A stretch of DNA of 34,800 nucleotides from Lewinellaceae bacterium (GCA_024642625.1 JAHEAU010000009.1:1-34800), one strand, 5' to 3'; counted from the first letter of the stretch, positions 17,135-25,171 are shown. Notes: generated from the sequence alone by a model not told the origin. Made by a program: numbers and translations.

Positions 17135-18313
17135 TTAGAGCCGTTCGATGATCATCGCTGATGCCCCACCACCTCCATTACAGATCGCTGCCATACCATA
17201 ACGACCCTTTTGTGTTTGGAGGACATTGTTTAACGTCGTAACGATTCGGGCTCCGGATGCACCCAACGGGTGACCCAGGGAAACCGCACCACCAAAAACA
17301 TTGACCTTGTCCACATCAATGCCCAAGGCTTGATTAAACGCCAGTACAACAACTGAAAACGCTTCATTGACTTCGAAAAAGTCAATATCTGACAATGACA
17401 ATCCAGCACGCTTCAAGGCGATCGGTGCTGCCAATGCAGGCGCAGTCGTAAACCATTCAGGTGCATGCGAGGCATCCGCAAAGGAAACAATGCGAGCCAG
17501 GGGAGTCAGGTTGTGCTCCTTCACCGCCTTTGCACTGGCCAACACAAGTGCTGAACCCCCATCATTGATCGTCGATGCGTTCGCTGCAGTGACACTTCCC
17601 TCCTTGGTGAATACGGCACGTAATCCAGGAATTTTGTCGAACATGACGTTGCGAAACTCCTCATCCTCTGTCATCATTACAGGGTCACCTTTCCGTTGGG
17701 GAATGGAAACCGGGACGATCTCATTCAGGAACGTACCCTTTTCGGTGTGTTCAGCTGAGAGCTTGTATGACCGAATCGCATAGGCATCCTGTTCCTCACG
17801 ACTGATATTGAATTTTGCCGCTGTAGCATCAGCGCAGGTACCCATTGCTTTGTGGTTATAGGCATCCTGTAACCCATCACGTTCGAGGCCATCCACAAAT
17901 TCACCCCCACCATATTTATAACCCCAACGTGCTTTTGGCACATAAAACGGGATGTTCGACATGCTTTCCATGCCGCCAGTTACAACCAGGTCCTGTTGAC
18001 CGAGCAGAATGCTTTGAGCTCCAAGCATAGTCGCCTTCATCCCGGATGCACACACTTTATTGATTAAAGTCGTCGGAACAGTATTTGGGATCCCCGCACC
18101 TATGGCGGCTTGCTTGGCTGGAGCTTGTCCGAGGTTTGCAGAAATTACATTGCCCATCAATACCTCCTGAATGGTAGAAGGATCAACACCAGCCTTGTCC
18201 AATGCACCCGCTATTGCCTTGGCACCAAGATCTGTAGCCGAAAATCCGGCAAGCTTTCCACCGAAACTCCCTATGGGTGTGCGGACTGCGGAAACGATAA
18301 ATACATCACTCAT
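17135..18313 (-). CDS. acetyl-CoA C-acetyltransferase (thiolase)
   Basis: A 392-aa thiolase that joins or cleaves acetoacetyl-CoA or longer 3-ketoacyl-CoA. The nucleophile C88 is in NKVCASGMKA, the catalytic histidine in GHPLGASGAR, and the second cysteine in CNGGGGASA near the C-terminus. The length and the motif VNEAF fit the acetoacetyl-CoA thiolase type (AtoB/PhaA-like), but substrate chain length cannot be fixed from sequence. The ORF track starts 21 codons upstream; the start MSDVFIVSAVRTPIGSFGG matches the family and lies after a -7 box at 18352-18359. Divergent from recN and followed by a terminator, so probably a single-gene transcript. Confidence 0.95.
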   Translation of the reverse strand: MSDVFIVSAVRTPIGSFGGKLAGFSATDLGAKAIAGALDKAGVDPSTIQEVLMGNVISANLGQAPAKQAAIGAGIPNTVPTTLINKVCASGMKATMLGAQSILLGQQDLVVTGGMESMSNIPFYVPKARWGYKYGGGEFVDGLERDGLQDAYNHKAMGTCADATAAKFNISREEQDAYAIRSYKLSAEHTEKGTFLNEIVPVSIPQRKGDPVMMTEDEEFRNVMFDKIPGLRAVFTKEGSVTAANASTINDGGSALVLASAKAVKEHNLTPLARIVSFADASHAPEWFTTAPALAAPIALKRAGLSLSDIDFFEVNEAFSVVVLAFNQALGIDVDKVNVFGGAVSLGHPLGASGARIVTTLNNVLQTQKGRYGMAAICNGGGGASAMIIERL

Positions 18314-18351
18314 GTATTGTGGAATTTTATAAGTTCGAAGATAATTCGCCG

Positions 18352-18359
18352 CAAAGGTA
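18352..18359 (-). promoter_or_regulatory. -7 promoter box of the thiolase gene
   Basis: On the minus strand TACCTTTG is an exact match to TAnnTTTG and lies 38 bases before the ATG at 18313. This supports the shorter start. No clear TTG is seen at -33. Confidence 0.5.
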
Positions 18360-18419
18360 CTTCCGATGATTGTCATTTACCTACTTGCGAATGAACGTCA
18401 TCATTAACCGGGCTTTCGG

Positions 18420-18427
18420 TAATTTTG
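18420..18427 (+). promoter_or_regulatory. possible -7 box of recN
   Basis: TAATTTTG matches TAnnTTTG exactly but is only 7 bases before the recN ATG, which would make the mRNA nearly leaderless. The -33 region is not recognisable, so this may be chance. Confidence 0.3.
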
Positions 18428-18434
18428 TTGTCCA

Positions 18435-20093
18435 ATGATAAAAAGACTCTCCATCCGCAACTATGTCCTGATTGATCAATTGGATCTCGATTTCGATCCC
18501 GGATTGACCATCATCACTGGTGAAACCGGTGCGGGGAAGTCGATTCTCCTCGGTGCTTTGGGTTTGATTTTAGGCGAACGCGCTGAAAGTGGCGTCCAGG
18601 CAAGGGAGGAGGAAAAGGCGGTCATCGAAGGTGTTTTTGCTATTCGGGAATATGCCCTGACCGATTTTTTTTCGGAAAACGACCTCGAATACCATGATGA
18701 TTTGATCATTCGGCGGGAAATTCAACCACAGGGCCGATCACGTGCTTTTATCAATGACAGTCCGGCTTCACTCGCCATCCTAAAGGAGCTGGGCCGCAAA
18801 TTGATCGATGTCCATCAGCAATTTGACCAATTGGATGTCCTGGATGATCAATTTCAACTCCGGATGCTCGATGCATTGGCGGGCCAGTCCAATGAGGTGA
18901 AAGCATATGCGAAAGTGCATCAGATCTGGCGGCAAGATCTACTTGCTTTACAGCAATTGGAGGCAGAAGCAGCTTCTACGGATCAGGAGCGCGATTTCCT
19001 GCAGTTTCAGGTCGATGAATTGCTCGCAGCTGCCTTGCAGCCAGGCGAAAATGATCAGTTGGAGCTGGAGGCAAAATCCCTCCGGCATGCCACCGAAATT
19101 CGTCAGCTCTTGGATGAAGCCATAGTTTTGATCCGGCAAAGTGATGCCTCCCCATTGGATCAATTGGATACTCTGTCCCGGTTGTTCAGCCCACTTCGAT
19201 CCGCTCATCCTCGTGTCGATACATTGGCGGAACGGTTGGAAAGTTTACGTATAGAACTGGAAGATCTGGCTCGCGAAATGGAAGATGTTGCCGAGGACGT
19301 TGAGGCAAATCCCGGTCGGTTGTCCGAAGTAGAGGCCAGGTTAAATGCGATCAATAAGCTCCTGCTCAAGCATCATGTTCCTGATTCAGATGCTCTGATT
19401 CTCCATCAGGAATCCTTGGTCGTCCGGTTGAAGAATCTTGAAGGACGAACCGAGGAGATTGAGAAGCTCAAAACCAAAACTCGGCAACTGGAAAAGGATT
19501 TGGCTCAGCAAGCGAATCAGATTGGACATGCTCGCAGAACGTTTGCCGAACCCTTTGCGAAAAATGTCATGGCCAGATTGAGCGATTTGGGAATGGGGTC
19601 TATAAGATTGTCTTTGGACCTTGACCAAACACATCGATTGACGCCAAATGGTCAGGACAGTATCCGTTTCCAGATGTCTCAACAAGAAGGTGCGCGTTTG
19701 GCACCAGTAAAACAGGTGGCATCAGGAGGTGAATTGTCACGACTGACTCTTGTTATTAAGAGCCTGGTGGCTGCAGCTATTCCACTGCCCAGTCTGGTGT
19801 TTGATGAGATCGATGCGGGTGTTTCCGGGGCTGTTTCTATGAAAATGGGCGATTTGTTGTCAAGGATGGCGCAGGAACATCAATTAATTGTAATCACCCA
19901 TTCGCCCCAGATCGCCGCACGAGCCAATAGTCACTTATTGGTATCCAAAGCACCAGAAAAGGGTGAGATTCGTACACGGGTTTCACCACTTGTCGGCGAA
20001 GATCGTATCCGCGCAATCGCCATCATGCTCAGCACCGATCCACCATCCAATTCCGCCGTTGCCAATGCCCGCGAATTGGTATCTCCGGAATAA
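18435..20093 (+). CDS. recN: DNA repair protein RecN
   Basis: A 552-aa SMC-like ATPase involved in double-strand break repair. The N-terminal head has MIKRLSIRNYVLIDQLDLDF and Walker A GETGAGKS at residues 29-36. A long coiled coil follows (about residues 150-370, rich in L, E, Q and R). The C-terminal head has the ABC-type signature ASGGELSRL and Walker B SLVFDEIDAGVSG near residue 455, and ends with QLIVITHSPQIAARA, whose histidine is the switch residue. Full length for the family. It is divergent from thiolase and followed by a hairpin terminator. Confidence 0.97.
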   Translation: MIKRLSIRNYVLIDQLDLDFDPGLTIITGETGAGKSILLGALGLILGERAESGVQAREEEKAVIEGVFAIREYALTDFFSENDLEYHDDLIIRREIQPQGRSRAFINDSPASLAILKELGRKLIDVHQQFDQLDVLDDQFQLRMLDALAGQSNEVKAYAKVHQIWRQDLLALQQLEAEAASTDQERDFLQFQVDELLAAALQPGENDQLELEAKSLRHATEIRQLLDEAIVLIRQSDASPLDQLDTLSRLFSPLRSAHPRVDTLAERLESLRIELEDLAREMEDVAEDVEANPGRLSEVEARLNAINKLLLKHHVPDSDALILHQESLVVRLKNLEGRTEEIEKLKTKTRQLEKDLAQQANQIGHARRTFAEPFAKNVMARLSDLGMGSIRLSLDLDQTHRLTPNGQDSIRFQMSQQEGARLAPVKQVASGGELSRLTLVIKSLVAAAIPLPSLVFDEIDAGVSGAVSMKMGDLLSRMAQEHQLIVITHSPQIAARANSHLLVSKAPEKGEIRTRVSPLVGEDRIRAIAIMLSTDPPSNSAVANARELVSPE

Positions 20094-20094
20094 T

Positions 20095-20130
20095 AAAATG
20101 CCTGCTCATGATTCCATGAGCAGGCATTTT
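20095..20130. terminator. bidirectional terminator between recN and the DUF2911 gene
   Basis: AAAATGCCTGCTCATG, loop ATTC, CATGAGCAGGCATTTT is a perfect 16-bp inverted repeat with A and T ends. It lies between convergent genes, 1 base after the recN stop and 19 bases before the other stop, and can serve both. Confidence 0.85.
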
Positions 20131-20149
20131 AAATGGTGAACATCCAGGA

Positions 20150-20986
20150 TTATTTACCTGACCATTCCGCGATTGATTTCTCATTCATTCGAATATAATC
20201 CGCGTTACCGGCTTCAGTAGCCAGTGCTAATGACTTCTTGGCTGCAGCAACGGCTTCCTTTTTCTTACCCATATCAGCCAGGATGAGCGATTCCATGCGC
20301 AAGGTCCAGAATTTTGGATCCATGCTATTCGCCTTCTGGACATATTCGAGAGCCTTTGCTTTGTCCTTTCCGGATTCAAAGTAATATCGACCTGCAGAAT
20401 AGTAATCGCCAGCAACAGGACCATTCATGGTGCGGTTGATGGTTTTCATGACCAGATCATCTGTAGGTACAGTAACAGTCATCGGAACAAAGGTTTTGTC
20501 CCACATCAACCACAATTGTGCTTTGTCGTTTTCAATTTGGTCAATCATGAATGTCATGGATTCCAAGGATACAGGCATAGTGATTGCTGTCACTTTGAAA
20601 CGAGCAGCTTCTTGATCAGCTTTCCATTCCTCGGGCACACCCCATTGTGAGACATCACTATAGAAGATAATTTCCCATTCCTTTTCACCTGGGACAGTAT
20701 AAATAGCATATTGCCCAGCCTTTAGCGCATTGCCATTCACAGCAACATCATCTGAAAATGAAATTTTACTCGACGCATTTGCGCCCGTGCGCCACATGGT
20801 GCCAAATGGAACGAGGTCGCCAAATATTGTCCGTCCTTTAACGCCAGGCCGGCTGAATTCCATATTGATTTCTGTGAGGCCTACGGTTTGAGTGATCTTG
20901 CACATTGGGCTTGGAGCCGGTGATTTGATCTGCGCAGTCAAGGCAGTCAATGTCAATGCAAAAAGAAGGGTGAATACGTGTTTCAT
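20150..20986 (-). CDS. DUF2911 family protein with C-terminal TPR-like region
   Basis: From the ATG at 20986 the product is 278 aa. A signal peptide (MKHVFTLLFALTLTALTAQ) precedes a DUF2911 domain over residues about 22-165 (SPMCKITQTVGLTEINMEFS, RPGVKGRTIFG, LVPFGTMWRTGANASSKISF). The C-terminal part has helical repeats resembling TPR units (AGDYYSAGRYYFESGKDKAK, KKEAVAAAKKSLALA). The ORF track start at 21007 is a TTG and would put charged residues before the signal, so the ATG is preferred. It should be periplasmic or cell-surface. The biochemical role of DUF2911 is unknown. Confidence 0.92.
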   Translation of the reverse strand: MKHVFTLLFALTLTALTAQIKSPAPSPMCKITQTVGLTEINMEFSRPGVKGRTIFGDLVPFGTMWRTGANASSKISFSDDVAVNGNALKAGQYAIYTVPGEKEWEIIFYSDVSQWGVPEEWKADQEAARFKVTAITMPVSLESMTFMIDQIENDKAQLWLMWDKTFVPMTVTVPTDDLVMKTINRTMNGPVAGDYYSAGRYYFESGKDKAKALEYVQKANSMDPKFWTLRMESLILADMGKKKEAVAAAKKSLALATEAGNADYIRMNEKSIAEWSGK

Positions 20987-21050
20987 AAAAGGAGGTTTTC
21001 GAAGCAAACAAGGAGAAAATGGAATGGTTCAAGTATGCGCATAAATGGCA

Positions 21051-21716
21051 TTACCGATACCACTGAATAATTTCCGTTTCAGGTTTTCGGCTAAGATCAG
21101 GAACTGTTGCACCTTCTGCTGGAAATCCGACGGGTATGAGCAAAAAAGCTCGTTCATTTTCAGGGCGGTTTAGAATGTCCTGGAGGAAATTCATTGGACT
21201 CGGCGTGTGTGTCAGTGAGACCAGTCCGGCATGATGAATGGCTGTCAGGAGAACCCCGCAAGCCAAGCCCACCGATTCATTCACGTAGTAGTTCTTCTTT
21301 TTCTGACCGTGTAGATTGATATCATACGCTTTCTTGAAAACGATGATTAGCCAAGGGGCAATTTCCAGAAATGGTTTTTTCCAGTCGGTCGCAAAGGGGA
21401 GGAGATCTTCCAGCCATTCATCCGACATCCGGCCATTGTAGTTTTCAAATTCCTCTTTTTCCGCAGCTCCCCGAATTGCACTTTTAATCACTGGGTCAGA
21501 GACCGCACAAAATGTCCAGGGCTGTTTGTGCGCTCCGGATGGTGCTGTGGAGGCAGTCATGATCACATTCCGGATCAGTTCTTCAGGTACGTCCCTTTCG
21601 CTGAATTCACGAAGGGACCGCCGTTGATTTGTCTCTGAAAAGAAGGTTGCTGATCGATCGAGCATTTCTTCGGGAGAATACGCTTTGTAGGGATATGGAA
21701 TGAATGATGGTGACAT
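21051..21716 (-). CDS. nitroreductase-family flavoprotein
   Basis: A 221-aa FMN-dependent oxidoreductase. Family features are RRSLREFSERDVPEELI near residues 32-48, TAPSGAHKQPWTFCAV near 55-70, and a glycine-rich C-terminal part (SVGLACGVLLTAIHHAGLVS). The TAPSGAHKQPW motif resembles the iodotyrosine deiodinase/BluB-like branch more than classical NfsB, though the substrate cannot be assigned. It starts at ATG 21716, 11 bases after the stop of the SDR gene upstream, so the two are probably one transcript. Confidence 0.9.
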   Translation of the reverse strand: MSPSFIPYPYKAYSPEEMLDRSATFFSETNQRRSLREFSERDVPEELIRNVIMTASTAPSGAHKQPWTFCAVSDPVIKSAIRGAAEKEEFENYNGRMSDEWLEDLLPFATDWKKPFLEIAPWLIIVFKKAYDINLHGQKKKNYYVNESVGLACGVLLTAIHHAGLVSLTHTPSPMNFLQDILNRPENERAFLLIPVGFPAEGATVPDLSRKPETEIIQWYR

Positions 21717-21727
21717 ACGTGCTAGGA

Positions 21728-22444
21728 TTAGAGATCGCCCAACTGAGGCCGGATCAACAGTTCTTCAACGACAGCAGGTGATTTTAGTGAATATGCAGTC
21801 CACACCAACGTGGCCAAATCTTCTGCTTGAATTAATCGATTTTCTGGCAAATCAGATTCGGACCAGGAATCTGACCATGTAGCTCCGGGTATTAATGAAG
21901 TTACGCGTACGCCAGTTTTCATCAATTCGGCTCTGAGGGAGCGGGAGAAGCCAAGCATGGCAAATTTTGTGATCGCATATGTCGATCCACCCGGATAGGC
22001 TTGCAGGCTGGCTACTGAACATAAATTGAAAATGTGACCTTTCCCTTCTGATATCATCCTTGGTGCGATTTGCCTTGTGAGATGATAGGTACTGAAGAGA
22101 TTGATTTGCATGGTTGATTCAAGAGCACCATCGTCTTCCTCTAAAATGGAACCGGGCCGAAAAATCCCTGCATTATTAACCAGCACTCTTGGGTTTGGTG
22201 TGTGTTGCAAAACAAATTCACCAAATTCGTTGACTTCGTCTGGATTATTAAGATCAGCACGGGACAGGTGAATATGAATTTTAGGGTGAAGATTGCGCAT
22301 CCGCCTTGCCAGTTCGTCCAGATCCTGTTGGTTTCGTGAGCAACCAATCAAGCCAAATCCTTCTTGGGCAAACCGGTCAGCAATGGCAAGGCCGATTCCC
22401 TTGGTGATGCCGGTAATCACGACATATAGTGGAGAAGAGGTCAT
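21728..22444 (-). CDS. short-chain dehydrogenase/reductase (SDR)
   Basis: A 238-aa classical SDR. The cofactor motif TGITKGIG (TGxxxGIG) is at residues 11-18, NNAG at 90-93, the catalytic serine at S143 (LCSVAS), and the YxxxK pair at Y156 and K160 (STYAITKFAM). All are intact, so it should be an active NAD(P)-dependent oxidoreductase; the substrate is unknown. The ORF track start is 9 codons earlier, but a -7 box (22459-22466) lies within that extension, so I use the ATG at 22444. It is divergent from mlaE and leads into the nitroreductase gene. Confidence 0.92.
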   Translation of the reverse strand: MTSSPLYVVITGITKGIGLAIADRFAQEGFGLIGCSRNQQDLDELARRMRNLHPKIHIHLSRADLNNPDEVNEFGEFVLQHTPNPRVLVNNAGIFRPGSILEEDDGALESTMQINLFSTYHLTRQIAPRMISEGKGHIFNLCSVASLQAYPGGSTYAITKFAMLGFSRSLRAELMKTGVRVTSLIPGATWSDSWSESDLPENRLIQAEDLATLVWTAYSLKSPAVVEELLIRPQLGDL

Positions 22445-22458
22445 GGTTTTTGTTTGCC

Positions 22459-22466
22459 CAAAAGTA
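22459..22466 (-). promoter_or_regulatory. -7 promoter box of the SDR-nitroreductase pair
   Basis: On the minus strand TACTTTTG matches TAnnTTTG exactly, 14 bases before the SDR ATG at 22444. It implies a leader of roughly ten bases. No clear -33 element. Confidence 0.4.
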
Positions 22467-22507
22467 ACCAATTCATATAGGGAACTGTGATTGCCCGACG
22501 ATAGGTT

Positions 22508-22515
22508 TATCTTCG
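22508..22515 (+). promoter_or_regulatory. possible -7 box of mlaE-mlaF
   Basis: TATCTTCG differs from TAnnTTTG by one base and lies 28 bases before the mlaE ATG at 22544. The -33 element is unclear. Confidence 0.35.
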
Positions 22516-22543
22516 CCTCCGAATCTTAACTGGTTGTCTGGAT

Positions 22544-23299
22544 ATGTTCTCGGGAGTCATTCAAATATTTACCGATTTCGGTCATTGGATCCTTCTGATG
22601 CGGCAAGCTTTGCAGCGGCCGGAGAGGTGGTCAATGTACTGGAAGGAAACGGTACGTCAGATGTACGATATTGGCATTGGTTCACTGATTATCGTTGCGC
22701 TGATTTCCATTTTTATGGGGGCAGTAGCTGCTGTTCAGTTTGCCTATCAACTGAGTGGCCAATTGATTCCGATTTGGTATATCGGATACATTGTGCGTGA
22801 TCTCGCTATCCTGGAGTCAGCGCCGACGATAACATGCTTGGTCCTGGCTGGAAAAGTCGGTTCCAACATGGCGGCCGAATTGGGTGGTATGCGTCAAAAG
22901 GAGCACATTGATGCCATGGAAATCATGGGTGTCAATACAGCGGGTTACTTGATCATGCCCAAGATTATTGCTGCGGTGGTGGTCATTCCGTTACTCGTAT
23001 TTGTTTCTGCATTTGTCGCTATGATTGGAGGCTTTCTGGCCAGTGTGCCGACTGGTGTGATGACTGCAGCTGAATATTCAAGGGGCTTGTTGGCTTTTTA
23101 TGAGCCTTATAATATTTTTATCATGTCCGTCAAATCGGTCGTTTTTGCATTTATTTTGACTGCAGTCGCAACGTACCAGGGGTTTAATGTTAAAATTGGC
23201 AGTATTGAATTGGGAAAGGCAAGTACGCAGGCTGTAGTAGTCAGCAATATTCTGATTCTTCTGGCAGATTATATCATCGCGTTGCTCATGACGGCATAA
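22544..23299 (+). CDS. mlaE: MlaE-family ABC transporter permease
   Basis: A 251-aa inner membrane protein of the lipid-transport (Mla) permease family. It has a membrane-associated N-terminal helix and about five hydrophobic segments (IIVALISIFMGAVAAVQF, ILESAPTITCLVLAGKVGS, IIAAVVVIPLLVFVSAFVAM, VKSVVFAFILTAVATYQGF, VVSNILILLADYIIALLM). The conserved coupling segment is AAELGGMRQKEHIDAMEIMG. From family knowledge it moves phospholipid between inner and outer membranes with MlaF and an MCE protein. mlaF follows after 12 bases. No MlaD (MCE), MlaB or MlaC gene is adjacent. Confidence 0.95.
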   Translation: MFSGVIQIFTDFGHWILLMRQALQRPERWSMYWKETVRQMYDIGIGSLIIVALISIFMGAVAAVQFAYQLSGQLIPIWYIGYIVRDLAILESAPTITCLVLAGKVGSNMAAELGGMRQKEHIDAMEIMGVNTAGYLIMPKIIAAVVVIPLLVFVSAFVAMIGGFLASVPTGVMTAAEYSRGLLAFYEPYNIFIMSVKSVVFAFILTAVATYQGFNVKIGSIELGKASTQAVVVSNILILLADYIIALLMTA

Positions 23300-23311
23300 T
23301 ATCTGTATCCT

Positions 23312-24091
23312 GTGATTGAAGCCCAAAATATCCAAATGGCCTTTGGTCAATCCCAGATCCTGAAAGGGATTTCAGCTCGTTTCGAGCGGGGAAAGACCAA
23401 TCTGATCATTGGCCAGTCAGGTGCCGGCAAGACAGTCTTACTGAAAGTCCTTGTCGGATTGCTGAAACCTGTTGAAGGGAAGGTCCTTTATGATGGACAG
23501 GATGTCACCTATCTGACACACAAAGAGTTGCGAACAGTCCGTATGTCAGTAGGTATGCTATTCCAAGGTTCAGCCTTGTTCGACTTCATGACCGTGGAAG
23601 AGAATATTCGATTTCCATTGGATATGTTTACCAATTGGACGCGCAAAGAAAAGCTGGACCGTGTGAATTATTGCCTGGAACGGGTAAATCTGGAACAAGT
23701 AAATGAAAAGTTTCCAAGTGAGGTTTCCGGAGGAATGCAGAAACGTGTTGGTATTGCCCGGTCCATCGTCCTCAAGCCTAAGTTTTTGTTTTGTGATGAG
23801 CCGAATTCCGGCCTGGATCCGAAAACATCAATGTTGATTGACGATTTGATTCAGAGCATCACCCGGGAAAACAATATCACAACTGTGATCAATACCCATG
23901 ATATGAACTCCGTGATGGAGATAGGGGAAAACATCATTTTACTGCATAATGGAGAGATCGCCTGGCAGGGTAGTGCTAGTGAGGTGCTCGATAGCAAGAA
24001 TGATTATTTGCAGGAATTTATCTTTGCTTCCCCGTTTTTGCAACGGCTGCGTAAAGCCGCTTTAGACCAAGGTCTGTCGGGCAAGGTTTAA
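23312..24091 (+). CDS. mlaF: MlaF-family ABC transporter ATPase
   Basis: A 259-aa ATP-binding subunit partnering MlaE. Walker A is GQSGAGKT at residues 34-41, the signature VSGGMQKRV, Walker B FLFCDEPNSGLD and the H-loop VINTHDMNSV; all switch residues are present, unlike the ABC ATPase at 2512. The start is GTG (shown as M in the ORF track), 12 bases after mlaE. No in-frame ATG gives a better N-terminus, since IEAQNIQMAFGQSQILKGI must be included. It is cytoplasmic on the inner membrane. Confidence 0.95.
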   Translation: MIEAQNIQMAFGQSQILKGISARFERGKTNLIIGQSGAGKTVLLKVLVGLLKPVEGKVLYDGQDVTYLTHKELRTVRMSVGMLFQGSALFDFMTVEENIRFPLDMFTNWTRKEKLDRVNYCLERVNLEQVNEKFPSEVSGGMQKRVGIARSIVLKPKFLFCDEPNSGLDPKTSMLIDDLIQSITRENNITTVINTHDMNSVMEIGENIILLHNGEIAWQGSASEVLDSKNDYLQEFIFASPFLQRLRKAALDQGLSGKV

Positions 24092-24111
24092 TTCTTGATA
24101 GGATATCTGTC

Positions 24112-24216
24112 CTAGATTGGAGCACCTTTTGAAGTGGCAGTAGCTTTCACAGGTGCCATTGCAGTGAAATATCCAATCGAGGTAAGAAGTGCGCTAAGGA
24201 GTAGAAATGGGGTCAT
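24112..24216 (-). CDS. possible 34-aa hydrophobic small protein
   Basis: Too short for the ORF track. On the minus strand an ATG at 24216 opens a 34-codon frame ending in TAG at 24112-24114. The peptide starts MTPFLLLSALLTSIGYFTAM, which could form one membrane helix, and ends APVKATATSKGAPI. An exact TAnnTTTG box (TATCTTTG, 24245-24252) lies 28 bases upstream, with an AT-rich stretch and TTTA at about -33. It is convergent with mlaF, 20 bases apart. The promoter makes this worth recording, but no homology is recognised and a chance ORF this short is likely enough. Confidence 0.3.
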   Translation of the reverse strand: MTPFLLLSALLTSIGYFTAMAPVKATATSKGAPI

Positions 24217-24440
24217 CGGAATCGGTTTGGTTGGTATACGGCAACAAAGATATTATGTTTTATTATATATAGTAAATAGTTTAATATATTTATCCTTGAG
24301 GTTGTTTCCGTTTATCAAATGTGAGAAAAGCCATCCGTCGTACTGGAGTCATTGAGGGAACGGTCGTGCTAAGTGCCTAAATGGTCTAAATGATCACTTT
24401 CGTGGCGACAATCATCAGCGAAAAAATGCTCGTTTTTCCT
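24217..24440. other. intergenic, AT-rich, no gene seen
   Basis: Apart from the minus-strand promoter at 24245-24275, this stretch up to the tRNA promoter contains only AT-rich sequence (around 24250-24295) and no convincing ORF; the 73-aa plus-strand entry in the ORF track lacks any gene-like features. Confidence 0.6.
24245..24276 (-). promoter_or_regulatory. minus-strand promoter for the possible 34-aa ORF
   Basis: On the minus strand TATCTTTG (24252 to 24245) is an exact -7 box. TTTA lies 20 bases upstream as a partial -33. The region between is very AT-rich. It points toward the small ORF at 24216. Confidence 0.4.
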
Positions 24441-24441
24441 C

Positions 24442-24472
24442 TTGCAAGGGTTGATTAGAACATTTACCTTTG
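24442..24472 (+). promoter_or_regulatory. promoter of tRNA-Leu(CAG)
   Basis: TTG at 24442-24444 and TACCTTTG at 24465-24472 are separated by 20 bases, matching the Bacteroidota -33/-7 arrangement. The tRNA begins 78 bases downstream. Confidence 0.7.
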
Positions 24473-24550
24473 CACCCCGGTGATCTTCAACTCCTCTCAA
24501 CGCAGCGGTGGATAACCGGAAACCCTCCGCTTCAGGAGGACAAGTGCCTT

Positions 24551-24634
24551 GCCCGTGTGGCGAAATTGGTAGACGCGCTAGCTTCAGGAGCTAGTGGTAG
24601 AAATGCTGTGCTGGTTCGAGTCCAGTCGCGGGCA
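24551..24634 (+). tRNA. tRNA-Leu, anticodon CAG
   Basis: The acceptor strand GCCCGTG pairs with CGCGGGC at the 3' end (one T-G pair), followed by discriminator A. The anticodon stem CTAGC/GCTAG closes the loop TTCAGGA, giving anticodon CAG. The T-arm has GGTTCGAGTCC, and the long variable arm is typical of class II tRNAs, as expected for leucine. The 3' CCA is not encoded and must be added. Confidence 0.96.
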
Positions 24635-24641
24635 CAAGAAT

Positions 24642-24683
24642 AAAACCCTAGCAAAGAGTCCATCATTTGCTGGGGTTTTATCA
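24642..24683 (+). terminator. terminator of tRNA-Leu(CAG)
   Basis: AAAACCCTAGCAAA ... TTTGCTGGGGTTTT forms a 14-base stem with a 10-base loop, starting 8 bases after the tRNA, and ends in a T-run. Confidence 0.8.
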
Positions 24684-24696
24684 TTTTGTAGACTTT

Positions 24697-24757
24697 GCGA
24701 CTTGACGAGAAGTTTATCCCGCCCCCGACCCCGAATACTCGAGAGGGTGTCTTGGGA
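24697..24757 (+). repeat. post-tRNA repeat unit, copy 1
   Basis: GCGACTTGACGAGAAGTTTA, then TCCCGCCCCCGACCCCGAAT. The same two blocks recur after the second tRNA (25172 and 25250), and the first block a third time at 25344. Confidence 0.75.
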
Positions 24758-24832
24758 CTGATGCAGGAGGGACACATTCCATCAGATTTATTTGGCCGAA
24801 GGTTGTAGGATTTACATACGGAGCCAATGTAG

Positions 24833-24893
24833 CCCAGGGTTTTAACCCTGGGTCTTGTTGGTAACAACTTTCAGCAAACCATTTTAATGGTTT
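24833..24893. repeat. two palindromes related to those of 16554-17070
   Basis: CCCAGGGTTTTAACCCTGGG (24833-24852) is a perfect 9-bp inverted repeat with a two-base loop. AAACCATTTTAATGGTTT (24876-24893) is a second. The first shares the CCCAGGGTT core with the repeats at 16684-16717. The rest of 24684-25027 shows no gene. Confidence 0.65.
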
Positions 24894-24959
24894 ACCCCCT
24901 AGGCGCCAACACTATTCCCACAATTTGTATCCACTCATTATTAGATTATAAGGTTGGGG

Positions 24960-24989
24960 TTGATATTATTCTACACTTGGTTATCTTTG
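24960..24989 (+). promoter_or_regulatory. promoter of tRNA-Leu(GAG)
   Basis: TTG at 24960-24962 and TATCTTTG at 24982-24989 are 19 bases apart, a good match to the Bacteroidota promoter. A small hairpin, CCCATCC ... GGATGGG (24994-25015), lies in the leader before the tRNA. Confidence 0.75.
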
Positions 24990-25027
24990 CGCTCCCATCC
25001 ATTGATTTGGATGGGATTAGTCACTCA

Positions 25028-25110
25028 GCCCGTGTGGCGAAATTGGCAGACGCGCTACCTTGAGGGGGTAGTGTCCTACGGATGTGCTGGTTCGAGTCCA
25101 GTCGCGGGCA
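25028..25110 (+). tRNA. tRNA-Leu, anticodon GAG
   Basis: The acceptor GCCCGTG/CGCGGGC and the GGTTCGAGTCCAGTCGCGGGCA 3' half are identical to those of the first tRNA-Leu. The anticodon stem CTACC/GGTAG encloses TTGAGGG, giving anticodon GAG. A long variable arm is present. CCA is not encoded. The pair probably arose by duplication with later divergence of the anticodon arm. Confidence 0.96.
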
Positions 25111-25120
25111 CAAGAACAAG

Positions 25121-25157
25121 ACCCTGACAGAGATCTAATCTCTAGTCGGGGTTTTTT
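25121..25157 (+). terminator. terminator of tRNA-Leu(GAG)
   Basis: ACCCTGAC ... GTCGGGGT with inner AGAGAT/ATCTCT pairing forms a near-continuous stem, followed by TTTTTT. It starts 10 bases after the tRNA. Confidence 0.85.
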
Positions 25158-25171
25158 CATTTAGGCGGTTA

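Noticed and set aside
24134-24355. 73-aa plus-strand ORF downstream of mlaF
   Set aside because: No promoter or domain; it crosses the AT-rich promoter of the minus-strand small ORF. Kept only as intergenic sequence.
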